From: Zhengitettix transpicula
Taxonomy: Eukaryota; Arthropoda; Insecta; Orthoptera; Tetrigidae
Length of the DNA: 64,000 bases
Assembly: GCA_037074705.1 (NCBI GenBank)
Contig: CM073593.1
Span: 58,161,501-58,225,500, forward strand
Reading direction: 5' to 3'
Notes under the pieces: generated by a model
Database searches by the model: none
Seen by the model: the letters and a program-made list of their open reading frames with translations, nothing else
What the model was told of the DNA's origin: nothing
Part shown: positions 1 through 11,275 of the stretch, piece by piece
Numbering within the stretch: position 1 is the first letter of the stretch
How the letters are laid out: every line of letters begins with the position of its first letter
Translations under genes and position numbers: made by a program

Positions 1-604
1 ACAATTCAGAGTTTGATCAGTACCAAAGTTTAACATTTAAGAAGTAAATTCTTGTCGGGACTTGTACCAGTAAATTTTGATTTAAAACTTGTGGTGAAAC
101 CTCTACGAAATAATTTTCCATTACAAAATCAATGGACATGGTTGATTGCGCTTTTAGTGGGACTGATTTCTGGATGAGGTCCAATATCCAATAATATTAT
201 TTAGTTTGTCATTTCGTGATTACAGACTCGTTAAGCGGTTTATGAACCCGCTCACATATAAAAAAACGGGGTATGATAACAAAATGTGGTCAGAATAAAT
301 TAAAAACCCGTTTCGGACATTTGCATATTGTTTTTTCTGGGATTGTGGCGGGAAGAGGAATTGGCCGAGGATTAATGCCTTTATCATTTATTTTGATTGA
401 AACATTTTCATTTTCAATGTTAAACGGTACGAGGCGCGAGAAAAACTGTGACGAGCGCTTTAAACTAACGTTGAAATAAATATGAATTATTATTACATTA
501 GTATATAATATAAGAAATTATTTCGACAGTAAAAGTGGTAACCTTCGGAATATTTATGACTGTATTCTCAAAGAACCTGAATCGTTTCAGTTTATTTGTA
601 GTGG

Positions 605-640
605 CCACCTGATGAGGTCCACGGATTTTAGAAGCAACGT
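605..640 (+). repeat. Penelope-type terminal motif (CTGATGAGG...GAAGCAACG)
   Basis: A short CTGATGAGG box is followed after about 18 bases by AGAAGCAACG and then an AT-rich run. It resembles the 3'-terminal box found after GIY-YIG domains of Penelope-like elements, here with decayed second half. The call rests on similarity to other copies in this window and to family knowledge, not on an attached protein. Confidence 0.35.
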
Positions 641-1199
641 AGTATATTAGAATTTTTTTTAATATAATGACGTGTAAGTAAATGAAGTTTATAATTAATT
701 AGATGGGTTCTGGCGTTTCCCGCGCTGTCATGATTAAACTCAGCGACATCCATAACCACGGATTAGAATCCAATCTCGGTTGTTTTTGCGTTATTTTTAT
801 GTAGCGCCCATAAACTTTAAGATGCTCCCCTCCTATGCCGAAAGGGGTTGAAATGATACATAATCAACATCGAGAGAAACATTATCAATCTCATTCACCT
901 CGTAAAATATTTGTTTGACGAAAATAGGATGTTTTTTAAAATTTTCTATTCCTGTGGTTGGTAGATCTCTTACTCCTACAATGTTTTATTCCGGTTCCGA
1001 AGTAACACGTGTACTAAATTTGGTCAAATTTTCTCCACGGGTGTAGATTTGTATGAGGAACATGTACAACATATACAAATACACGAACAATCAATTTTAT
1101 TTATTAGAATCTTAATTAACTTTTTGACTATTAAATATTATTAATTTTAATATTGTAATGAAAAACTTACGCCTGATTGAAAATTAATAATAAGAAAAA

Positions 1200-1325
1200 G
1201 TTATGAGTTCTGTCAACTGACTAGTGCAGTTGTGTCGCTCTAGGTTGTTCTTAGCACCTGAAGAAGGGCACATGGATCCAAGAAACGATGTGTTGTATTA
1301 TTATTAGCCGAAAATATAGAAAATA
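1200..1325 (+). repeat. 3' end of a Penelope-like element (detached tail)
   Basis: It shares CAACTGAC..GTGCAGTTGT, CTTAGCACCTGA and the GGATCC..AGAAACG box with the tail that follows the GIY-YIG domain at 32212-32535, in the same order and spacing. It is therefore a 5'-truncated copy that kept only the terminus. The CTGAAGA...GAAACG pair fits the conserved strands of a hammerhead-like core, but the pairing of stem II is poor. Confidence 0.6.
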
Positions 1326-1798
1326 AGCGATATCTTTCTTATTATTAATTTTTAATATTACTTAAAAAGAGTAAAATCTACTTTTCATTTGCAATAATTT
1401 AAATATATATTAGTAATTAAGAAATAAATTTTGTGTACGTTGCACTCGGGTACGACAGTAATTAAATCGAGACTTTTGAACATTTTGTTTAGCAAATACA
1501 TCGGGAAAGTCTTTGATCTGCAATAATAAGTATTATTATGGTCAATTACTTCTGCAACAAACGTTTCAATATCAAAACTAAACTGCTAACTCTTTATTTT
1601 CTTTTTCATCCTATTTCTGAAATAATATGAGTTTTCGTAACCTGAAATTACAGAATTGTTATTAATGTGTACTGAGGTGTTAAGAATTAGTCAAGGGAAG
1701 TTTATCACCGCCCCACAGGAATTTGTTATACCGAAATTTGGTACCATTGAATAACATTTGCGTGCGAGATAGTAGTTTGTCTCATTAGAGGCACTCAC

Positions 1799-1897
1799 CT
1801 TGTTAACTGCTACTACGCTAGCACCACAATTAATGAGCATCTGGACGGCATCTTTGTGGCCATGCCACGCTGCCATCAATATAGGCCGCATTCCGTA
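1799..1897 (-). CDS. Fourth coding exon: one complete ankyrin repeat; gene continues beyond the window
   Basis: This is another 99-base phase 0/0 exon, with acceptor gttttcag and donor AACAAG|gtgagt. It encodes YGMRPILMAAWHGHKDAV, then QMLINCGASVVAVNK. The usual T-P-L-H tetrapeptide is replaced by R-P-I-L, with M-A-A-W following. From memory of the family, the third repeat of vertebrate ANKDD1A has a similar unusual G-M-x-x-L-L-x-[SA]-A-W-[FH]-G-H string, which is why I favour ANKDD1A-like over a generic ankyrin protein. The expected further repeats and the C-terminal death domain are not seen in 1-1798 and should lie to the left. Confidence 0.9.
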
Positions 1898-4800
1898 CTG
1901 AAAACATTACATAAATTATAGAATAATAATTAAAATATGGAATCAAGTCGTGTACTAAAAGTATTCTATTCAACTATGTTTTTAGCCTTGTTTAGGTTTA
2001 CGAACATTTAATGTATCTAGAAAAATATGTTTTCGCGTCCAACGTCGCTGAATAACACGTCCCACAGATACCGTCTAACGATTTCATGTGTGACGCGACG
2101 GAATTTTTCTGATTGACGCCAGGCTAAAAACATTTTATAGTTAACATAACGGTTTTCCATTAACAGCCAGAGACTAGATTTTCATTGAAATTTGGAGTAA
2201 ATATAATTAATAAAATACATAAATCAGACAATAAATTCAGAAAAATTTGATTTTAACACATGTGACAGTGGAATACAACGTTTATTCCCACCTTTAAAAC
2301 CAATTTTTTTTACATTATTGTCAAATTAATTTATTTTTAATAATTTACATGACATACGTAACAATTTTAAATGTAATTTAATTTGTTTTCTATATATAAT
2401 TGATTTTATCGGCTCACAAATGAATGCTCACAAATGAATGCGAATAAAAAAAAAATTAGGACGCATATATAAAAATTAATATGAAACCAAACTGTATTAT
2501 AAAATAGTAAAATTAAACGGAAGGTTATTTCAATTTTTTGGTTTAAAAAAAATTGTATTAATTACATGAAACACCACGTGTTTTGCTTTAATATTTAAAC
2601 ATCGTCAGGTGTTGCTTTCAAGTATTTTTATAAATATAAAATATATTTTTTAAATATTAAAGACATTAAAATTTAGTTATTTACTGCATAATTTATAAAA
2701 CAGACGTAAATATTGTCAAGAAAAATGTCGACTTTTGTACATTTTATGACATTCAGGAAATACCCTAGCAGCTTTTAAAGTTATCTCAAATTAATTACTG
2801 TTGTATCCGAGTGTAAACTAGAAAGCATTTCTTTTTACTATTACTGATGAATATTTAAATTATTGCCAATGAAAAGTAGATTTTACACTGTTATTAAGTA
2901 ATATTAAAAATTATTAATATATATAATGGCGAAAAATTCAATTAAGATTCTAATAAATAAAACTGAATTGAGTTATTGTTATTATCCTTTTTAAGAAAAT
3001 TAGGATACAAAATCACAATTTTAAAGAGTATTATTCATTTTCTTGAATATATTATACTCTCTTACGTTTTTCATCTCTTAACATCATTTGATCCAATTTC
3101 ATTTAAAACTTGTAAACCTGTAATAATTTATGAAATTAATAGTTATACTTATACGATTTCGTTGAATTGTAAATGAATAAGCGAGCCAAAGATTTTTCGA
3201 CTGCAATGTGTGGGTAAAGAAATTTTCGTTAATTACATATTATTGTAACGCGTGTATTTAGATTTAAGTTTTTCTTTGTCTGGGAAGTGTTGTTTGCTGT
3301 GGTCTTGAGAATTCGAAATCGTGCACGTGCGTGGGGGTGGAGGAGATAAATATATCCATCCAAGTAATTTCGTGTCCTGTCTCGATTGATGGCCTCAACA
3401 TAACAGAATAGTTAGTCATTGTTGACGCAGCTGCGTGCTATAAATCTTGTGACAATAGAAGAATCAGTAAAACTGACGAAGTTTTCTAACAATGAAAAAT
3501 AGTAAAAGAATGGGAGGATATAAGGGAATGATAAGCTTTTGAAATGGACAGTTGTTCTGCGCTCACCGAAGCTGGTGGATGTGATTAAGAGAGGCTTCGT
3601 CAAGTTGTTGTCTCTGTTATAGTTCGAGGCAGAATCGTCGTGAGAAAGGGGCCACAATTTGTTAGTGAAGAGTTCACAGAATAGCACCACACAATTTAGT
3701 ACGACGACTTGCCAGCATTCAATTTCGGAGGCCGACGCCTTACCCAGTGATCAACCCCTGAGTCGACGCCAGTACGTCGGTACGAGAGCTACAGCAAGCA
3801 ACACAACGCAGAATAGCAGTACGCATTTGGTACGGGCAGCAGATCTTTTCTATGTAAAAACCACAGGTGCCTGAGATAAGAGTTTTCATGTTTAACTTTA
3901 ATAAACTTGTATAAAATTTCTTTATTGGTCAAATATTTATTTTCAGTTAACGTAAAAACGCAGCCTTCAAAAATAATTCTTTAAATTATAATTTCCAGAA
4001 ATTCAGACTTGTTCAATTTTTTATATTTGAACCTGAAGAGGCACCAAAAACTAAACGATACTGTATTCCAATTTATATTTTATTAATGTTACAATTTTTT
4101 CATTAAAATATATTTCTAACAAATTTTGCTGGTTTATGAATTTATATTTATTTCTGTACACGTAATTTTCCTGGCTTACGTAAATATCTACAAATTATTA
4201 AAAGAGTAATTACGTTTTAAAACTAATATTCCGAACGGATGTTTTTCTGCCGATATCGAGTACACCTGCGAGTCAATCCACGTTGTCAATTTACTCTGCA
4301 CGGTCACTGGAAAAAGCGCTCAATTAAGGGTTACACGAACCCTCGATGAAAGATGTGTCGATGGCTTATTCGTCTCCGCCCTGCCTGGGATTATTGGCAA
4401 TAACTCGCTGCGATGCTCCAATTTCTGATTGTTTTGGTGAACTGTTGCCGTCATTCCAACATAACGAATGGTCTGTGTAGGTTTACAATCTCCACAAAAA
4501 TACGAAAATCGCAATGGATTGAACCTTGAGCCGATTTGTTTGTCGTCTAAAAACCAAGGAACACTCTTGTTTGTGATTACTAAACCCTGTTTAAAGAGAT
4601 TTGATTAAAATTATTGGGGTAAATTGCGTTAAATAATTAAAACAAACAGACCTACGCTACCACATCTGATACAAAAAAATATGCTTAACTGAAATTTTTG
4701 ACTGTTTAATGAATTAATTGATGCGATTGTAGCATTGGAATTTTAATAATAATTTAATAAAAGTGAAATTGTATTTTTCGTGTTATATTTTATTTTTATT

Positions 4801-5634
4801 ATTTAAAAATTATTTTCTTTTCTTAGTTTACTGTCTGTTTAAGTAAAAATAGAAAATTTAAATTATTTTATAAGAAACTTTCTTAAGCATTTCCTTCTCT
4901 TTAAAGTGTTTTTAACGTTATGATTGTTAAAATATATCATTATGCGATTATAAATAAAATGTTTATGTCGGAAATGGTTCACGTATTTGTAATGAAACGG
5001 TTCCACTTATCCGAAAGTGTTAGTAGTGTAATACTAATAAAAGTCATACGTTGGTGCATAAGCTAACACGTCGAGGGTGTAACAGAGTTACAGGCAGTAA
5101 TCCACTTCAGTGACTGAACATTTGTGTTGTTAATTCATTTAAAGAGACACAAAGCCACATGCTACTCCGCATTCGTGACCGGCAGAGGTTGGAATACAAA
5201 CAGACTGATAGCAAGGTATCAAATGACATCGATGTGAAGCTCGTGATAGAAAGATTATATTAGCAAACTTTCTTAGCCAGATGAAATAACAGGCGATGGA
5301 GAAAAATAAAGGTAATATGCTTCTGGAACATCAATTACGCAAATGTCTATTTTCATTGAAATAATTGATGAGACTTGTTAAATTTCATAACCTCACATCA
5401 ATATTTATTTATTTTTGATCTATGTGTGGGTATTGTAATGATTCAAAACGCAGAAAATTCTAAATTTAATTTGTATTAAATTTGTGTCGTAGATATCTTT
5501 TTGACTCAGATAATTTTCCGTAGCTGGTCATTTATATCTTTGGTTTACGGCGTCGAGTGCTGCCAAAAAATAAATTAATCGTCTTTCAGAGAGCAAGGAA
5601 GAACCATTATTGACTGAAGGAACCGTTTATATAT
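1898..5634. other. Intronic AT-rich DNA
   Basis: This is intron between the third and fourth coding exons. It has no exon with recognisable coding. A GC-richer block at about 3280-3880 contains CpG pairs and short open frames on both strands with no recognised protein; it could be an old LTR or retroposon. A similar block at about 4240-4560 is also unassigned. A Penelope-type motif is at 4031-4065. Confidence 0.4.
4031..4065 (+). repeat. Penelope-type terminal motif (CTGAAGAGG...AAACGATACTG)
   Basis: CCTGAAGAGGCACC is followed by CTAAACGATACTGTATTCC and then a T/A-rich tail. The layout matches the other Penelope terminal boxes in the window. No coding remnant is attached. Confidence 0.4.
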
Positions 5635-6655
5635 TGTAATGCCAATTAATTAGGCCATTAATTGTTTGGACATAAAATTTGAATTGTTTGAGAAATCCAT
5701 TATAGCGGTCTGATAGAACAAAGCGACAATGGAAAAGCGAGCTCACTTGCTTTGTCGAAAAGTCAAAAATGGCGTATGCGCGCTAAAACTCGAGAGCACT
5801 AGGAGTCAGTTGGTGGCGGGACATTTCAGAGGACGGAACAAATAATACTAGAGCAGATACTAGCCGTCGTTAATGTATTATTAAACAAAGTTGTGAATGT
5901 AAGACAAAGTAAAAACATTCACGGAAGTATTACCTCATAAATATCGCTAAGTAAAAGCAGTTTACGTCTATAGCCAGCCCGGAATAGTAAAGTTGACAGT
6001 TTAAGTCTACAGCAAGGAGCTAAAGAAAAGTTAGTTCGCTCTGAAAAGAATAAACAGTTAAAATAAATCGTCAAGGAGATACGTTGCAGTTTACGTCCAA
6101 TTCAGTAAAAGACTAATAAATCTACTAATCATAGGGTTCTGGTAAGGCAAGCAGACATCAGATAGCTGAGAAAAAGGAGGATCGTCCGAGTTCCTGTGAG
6201 CCTATCAGTTTTGACTTCAATAGTGTAAAATCTGTGAGTCGATGTTTAGAATCAGTGTATAATTTTGCAATAGTGTACTTCCGAAACCAAAAAGAATGCT
6301 AGTACCAGCTGGATACTATGTACGTAACAAAACCAAAACTAATGATTAATTATAAACTTTAATTGAAGGATAAAGTCAGATTTCGTTCTCTTTTAATTGT
6401 CAATTATAGTTAATTTCTTTACTTTTAAATTTCTTTCTATCGACATATTGTTTAGGTAAAATGTGAACTGTTTGTTAATAAGATTTTTAAATCAATTTGT
6501 TGTGTTCATTATCAAACCCAGTAGAGGCCCTGAGAGAGCGAAAGATCTCAAATTTTGTTGTAATTATCTTTATTGCCACAAAATAAATAAATATTTTGTT
6601 TGTTAATTTTTGATTATTATTTCATTTAATTAACGCCTTCCATTTAATTATTACA
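5635..6655 (+). mobile_element. LTR retrotransposon long terminal repeat, copy 1
   Basis: The repeat starts TGTAATGCCAATTAATTAGG and ends TTAATTATTACA, so the termini are TGTAAT/ATTACA. The four bases to its left are ATAT. It matches three other copies in the opposite orientation (12795-13762, 26070-27014, 55518-56503). Near its right part are several AATAAA-type signals. A primer-binding-like site follows directly at 6659, so this copy is the 5' LTR of an element whose interior is lost. Four-base ATAT duplication and LTR architecture suggest the Gypsy group; no protein is present to confirm it. Confidence 0.8.
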
Positions 6656-6658
6656 TTT

Positions 6659-6678
6659 TGGCGCTTCAACGTGAGGCA
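6659..6678 (+). other. Primer-binding-like site after LTR copy 1
   Basis: TGGCGCTTCAACGTGAGGCA lies four bases past the LTR's ATTACA end. It closely resembles the TGGCGCCCAACGTGGGGC site complementary to lysine tRNA in retroelements, with one extra base and one or two changes. This is the expected position for priming minus-strand DNA synthesis. Confidence 0.65.
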
Positions 6679-6699
6679 AAATGGTTAAATTAATTAACT

Positions 6700-6745
6700 T
6701 CCATTGTTAATTATTACACATTGGCTTCCACAACTTGGGGCAAAT
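6700..6745 (+). repeat. Second copy of the LTR-end plus primer-binding motif
   Basis: TTAATTATTACACATTGGC and then ACAACTTGGGGCAAA repeat the junction at 6642-6680 about 62 bases further on. This is either a local duplication of the LTR/primer-site boundary or the junction of a second, related element. Confidence 0.5.
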
Positions 6746-8140
6746 AATTTAAGTCAATCCATTTAATTATTATGATATTTTAATAAATAATTCGTCGTTT
6801 CGGGAAACAATAAGTATTTTTATATTGGATATTTCGATGCAATTTTCCGGAACTTTTAGTTAATTTTTTTTAAATGAAATCATTTAATTAAATTTTAGAA
6901 AACCTTAAGGTGCCTCAAAAAATTGTGGATGATACGTCGTGACTGTTTCTTCTATTTAAATAATTTTATAATAAATTTCTGACTTTGAATAAATGAAAAA
7001 AAAATCAGGTTTTAAGAAGTCAGAAAAATGTAACTGATAATTAATTTAATCACAGGTATGTTCACTTACCGCTAAGCTTGTCGATAAGTTAAAATACAGA
7101 TTTAAATCCCTAATCACCTTCTGCGGCCTATCCGACTTTATCTTTTCTCTCCTAAGCGGTAAGGTTCTGATAATGGAGGCAGCTTGTAACACTCTTTGTA
7201 TGAAGACAGAAATAACGTCATATTTTTCTCGAGAGGAGTTTAATAAAAGCGGGACAAAATTACTGGTGAACGACAGGCGCGGAGATATGCCGGAAATTGT
7301 TCTCTTCCTTATTGACGTTTCTCCTTGGCCGTTTATAACTCGTGCCTGAGGAGAAGATGTGTCACCACAGAAAAACTTCCTTCAACGCCAACGAACTTTT
7401 ATGAGAAATATATAAAGCCTATCGTCAAAGTACTTACTCTCCGTTCTAATATTCACTCACTTAATACATTCCGTGCTTATTACTCTGGTATTGACAATAA
7501 ATGCTTGGCAATAAATCATATGAAGTCATGTGATCAATAATGAGAAATTGAAATCTATTATTTAGTGTATTACTTATTGACTATAGAATATTTCTACCTG
7601 AGCGCATAGTCACAATCGTAACAGAAAGTGCTTGTCAATTTTAGGACGAAAGTGTCATCGTCTTAGAAAATAAGATTGCAAAGAATTCTTTGGAAATAGT
7701 CCGCCGAAAGTAGTGCAAGTCGTTAGAAAGAGAAATGCTTGATATTAACAAGATGAGTGTTGAAAACTGGGTTTTGGAATCACTTTGATTCGGTCTCAGC
7801 AATTTGAAGGAAAAAAAGGTATGCACTAAGCAGGAGCCGACTGCAAAAATCCTAGTTTATATCTGAGAAAGAGGAGAATATTATGTAGTATCGAGAAGTC
7901 AAAGAGATATTGGCGCTAACGATAATGCAAGCAATTTCTGCTTCATAACATATTCGGAAACAATTTAATATTCGCATGTTTCTCAATTGTTCTTTTAACG
8001 ACCAAAGTTCAAAACATACTGTTATTACGACGAGTCTGGGATGACAGCGATGTTAAATTTAATACGGATGGTAGTTCATTCATGCATACGTTCACAGATG
8101 GTATTAGGTGTTACGCCAATATAAAGTCGTTCACCATTCC
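6746..8140. other. Intronic DNA, no feature recognised
   Basis: This AT-rich intron DNA includes a GC-richer stretch at about 7080-7330. Short open frames at 7325-7540 (+) and 7641-7826 (-) have no recognisable domain. Remains of the interior of the element whose LTR ends at 6655 would be expected here, but I see no gag or pol motif. Confidence 0.35.
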
Positions 8141-8720
8141 TTTTTTTTAGGGTAACAAGCTACATGAGGGTAATCCACATGGTGGCAACTCCCCTTTAAT
8201 AGTATAGGAAGGGATCTGAAAGGGGGGATGCGGAAGGGTAGAAGAAGGTAGCCAAGGGTTAACTAGGGCCCCCGAGCTATAGTTTAAGGATCCTACCCGG
8301 CATTCGCCTAAAAGTAATGCAGGGAAAACCCTAGAAAAACCTGCATCAAGTAGGTCGGGCATTGGGTACTTGTCCCACGCCCTTCCGATAGCGGGAGAAG
8401 AGTTTGCTGTGGGGACGCAGCATTCCCTTCACCGTACCTCAACCAGTTTAGGAGGCAGCTGGCCGACTGTTCCAATGGGAACAGCGAACAACTCTTACCG
8501 TATGCTCATGGGTTTGTGACCCCGGAACATACACCTCTCAAAACGGGCCGAGGTGCCTCGGCTTGTGGGAACCTTAGTTCAAAACCGGAGAGGAAAAGGT
8601 ATCCCCAAAGGTAGCCCTACAACCCTACAAGGTTCTGTCTGCGAGAGAATATCGCTCGCAGTTACTGCCTGCGAGAGAATAGCCCTCGCAGACAGACTCC
8701 CCCCGGTCACCTTTCCTGTG
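8141..8720 (-). mobile_element. R1 retroposon, copy A (near full length)
   Basis: The plus strand starts with a T-run (8141-8148), so the element is sense on the minus strand with a poly(A) end. The body is shared with copies at 17630, 30331, 53394, 53992 and 62235. At its 5' end are two near-identical hairpins of the form CTGCGAGAGAATA...CTCGCAG (8638-8690). A conserved open frame at 8147-8362 (GECRVGSLN..., FQIP) recurs in other copies but has no known domain, so it may be chance conservation of a young repeat. It could be a SINE or the 3' end of a LINE. Confidence 0.75.
8638..8692. repeat. Twin hairpins at the 5' end of R1 copy A
   Basis: Two copies of CTGCGAGAGAATA(T)C/GCTCGCAG follow each other. 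In each, CTGCGAG pairs with CTCGCAG around a loop of about 9 bases. One copy of the hairpin is kept at 53950-53973 and a variant at 62241-62263, so the fold is a consistent part of the element. Confidence 0.6.
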
Positions 8721-8737
8721 GAACGCACTCTATATAT

Positions 8738-9401
8738 TGTAATGATCACCAATATGACAGCATTTTCTAATATTTGTATTATCAGCGCCGAGGTATTGTA
8801 GGCAACAGTCAGCTGTGCGTAAGAATGTGGAGTGTTTCGAGAGTTTTGTTGTCGGCGATGTGCAATATTGAAAGTTTAGTCTCTAATGGGCGATGACCGA
8901 GGCCGGTTAGAGTCCGATGGTCGCTGACCCACATCGGTTACCAATATTGAACGAGATAAATGAATAAGTTTTGATTGGAAAAGTTCTACTGACTGTCATC
9001 GGATTGATTTCAATGGTACAATTTACTGAGTTTAATATGACTGATATTTGGAAATGGTAATTCAATTTTCCTTGCTGTAGACATTATTACTGTTCGCGGA
9101 AACGTTGGAAATCAACTGATGATTGTCTGTGGTGCGATAGGGATTTAGTCGTGTATTACTATTGGAATGGTATGTATAAATGTCGAATAGTGACTATTAC
9201 ATCAACAAAATATGGTCAAGAAGATATTTAAAAAATATCAAATAATTTTTCTCGACAAATAATATTGCAATAAATTTGATAATAATTCATTTATATCCTT
9301 TATCACCTCATGTGAATATGAATACAGCCTAAAGCTTCTGTTTTTTTTAAAAAAAAAAATGAATAACTACGTTGTGTGACTGCAATTTGCTTATTATGAA
9401 T

Positions 9402-9405
<4 letters not shown>
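8738..9405 (+). mobile_element. Second LTR-like family, copy 1
   Basis: It begins TGTAATGATCACC after ATAT and ends GAATTACA against a TA-run. It shares the TGTAAT/ATTACA ends with the larger LTR family but differs inside. An interior block (about 8935-9020, with ATGAATAAGTTTTGATTGGA) recurs inverted at 54100-54190. There is no coding sequence. A solo LTR is the most likely reading. Confidence 0.55.

Positions 9406-9434
<29 letters not shown>
9405..9434. repeat. (AT)n microsatellite
   Basis: Uninterrupted AT dinucleotides abut the end of the LTR-like element at 8738-9405. Confidence 0.95.
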
Positions 9435-9437
<3 letters not shown>

Positions 9438-10739
9438 CTGTTACTAATTTAACTGCCGCAAAACTATTCCAATCCTACTTGTGTATTAAAATTATAGTTT
9501 CTTTATAATTGTAACTTCAACAATTATACAATAACTAACCCCAATTCAGATTTTTCCACAGCAGGAAACATTTTATTTTATTTTAAGGTCGCTTCAACTA
9601 TATTAATATGTTATATACGACAAATAAATTATTTAAAAAATTTACATATTCTTAGTATAAATAGAATAGGTTTTCAATTTTGTTAAATACATTGTTTTTG
9701 ATTAAATATTTCAGACTTTTAATGATATGAGTAGGAAACATAAAATTTCGTACAAGAATGTATTCATTTCCGATAAATATAACTCAACTTAGAATCAACA
9801 CGACAGTAATAATAAACATATAGTATACACATTAATTAAATAAATAATAATAAATGTTTCATTGTTCAGTAATAAAATTACGTTTTTTGTTGCAGAAACG
9901 TATTTTACGAGAAATAAAAATTGTTTGTTTTCATTTTAAACCGCGATTAGAATTGAAAATAATTTATTTATGTTGATTAACAAGTTTGGTACATAAATTA
10001 TGTATTAATATTTCAAATCAAAATCTTTTTAATAGATCAGTATTGATTAGAAGTATCCTTAATCACGCTAACGTGCGGAATTATTTATTTTACTGTACCG
10101 TTCTTCATCTTCTAAGGATATCAGGTTTTGGATACTTTTTCCTAGTTATTCGTAACTTATTTTAATTTTCTCGGGTCATCAGATATTTATACATTATCTT
10201 ATTATTCTAGATTACATCGTGATATGAGAATTTGAGAGTTACTTTACGTAGGAAATGCCTTTATACGTATATAAAGCGCCAAAATTATTCTGAATGATAT
10301 TTAAGTGCAATAATTCACAAAGGCTAACCATTTATTTTTTCTCTCGGCGGTAAAGGGAACAATTTGGACCACTCCTGTGCAAATTGGGCGGAAGATAAAT
10401 GAGGCTATATATTTTCATAACTTATACGGGATCCGCTGCGTTTTCGTCTCTTAATTCAGGGGTTTAAATTTAAGTCTGGTATCCCAGAGAATAAACGATG
10501 CAGCTGTAAAGAAAAACCATAAAAATTAAATTCTGAAGCATTTTTATTAATAAGCTTATAATTTGGAAATTACTACTTAATGGTTCTCGTTCAAATTTCC
10601 TTCAGTCTCGCTGAGATTATTGTAGTAAACTAATAATTTAATTACACCTGCGAATTACTTTTGCACCGCAGAAGCGAATGTGACAGAATAGAGCTAAATT
10701 ACATTGCAGTAACAAAAACGTGTAACCTTCTTGGCTTCG
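9435..10739. other. Intronic AT-rich DNA
   Basis: No exon or recognised repeat is seen. The sequence is strongly AT-rich throughout. Confidence 0.4.
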
Positions 10740-10870
10740 GTAAAGTGAAAACGTTGATACTGTTTCATAAAACAATTACAATGATAGGATTTCAAAATAT
10801 ATAGAATGTTACATGTAGCACGTTGACATACCAAAAATATTCCTCCTAGCTTTCAGCATAATTAATTTCG
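10740..10870 (+). repeat. Local duplicated block, first copy
   Basis: GATAGGATTTCAAAATATAT and TGTAGCACGTTGACAT reappear with a few changes at 11150-11275, about 408 bases downstream. Both copies continue into similar CCTTCCAGCA/GCTTTCAGCA text. Confidence 0.6.
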
Positions 10871-10959
10871 TTTCCCTTACTAGGACATTGAAAAAATGTG
10901 ATATATCTGGATGATTTTCATTAGACAGATTAGAGAACTAGCGTCGGTGTACCTGCAGA

Positions 10960-11160
10960 AAGGCATCTATTAAGAACTGATTTCAAGTATTACAGGTTAT
11001 GTAACCGCTTGGGCTCTAACCCGTTAGTGGGCTACGAATTTCCTGGTTATCGCATAATGTTCAGCACGCAAAGTCTACACTTCAATCTTATTTTATTCAT
11101 AATCTTTAGCTGTAACATTAAGGCAGAAACCAGAATAAGCAATAAAATAAAACTGATGAT
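10960..11160 (+). repeat. Dispersed repeat sharing TGTAACCGCTTGG...GTTAGTGGGC, copy 1
   Basis: This block shares TGTAACCGCTTGG, CGTTAGTGGGCTACGAATT and a following TTATTCATAA..AGC.GTAAC segment with 15110-15290. The order and spacing agree. No coding or polymerase III box is evident, so the element class is unknown. Confidence 0.6.
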
Positions 11161-11275
11161 ACCGTTTCTTAAAAACCATGACAATAATAGGATTTCAAAA
11201 TATATAGAATGATACACGTAGCACGGTGACATCATATAGAAAACGCCACCGAGCCTTCCAGCACAATTTCAATAT
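11150..11275 (+). repeat. Local duplicated block, second copy
   Basis: This is the partner of 10740-10870; see that entry. It overlaps the end of the dispersed repeat at 10960-11160, so the two may be parts of one composite element. Confidence 0.6.

Larger units (their letters stand above)
1..1798 (-). other. Intron sequence after the fourth coding exon, with Penelope debris
   Basis: This stretch lies inside the ankyrin gene, downstream of its exon at 1799-1897. It is AT-rich with scattered short open frames, none showing ankyrin or death-domain sequence on the minus strand. It holds two Penelope-like terminal motifs, listed separately. Confidence 0.5.

Noticed and set aside
3280..3880. Possible coding exon or LTR
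   Set aside because: GC-richer with frames on both strands, but no domain, no convincing splice sites and no second copy seen in the window.
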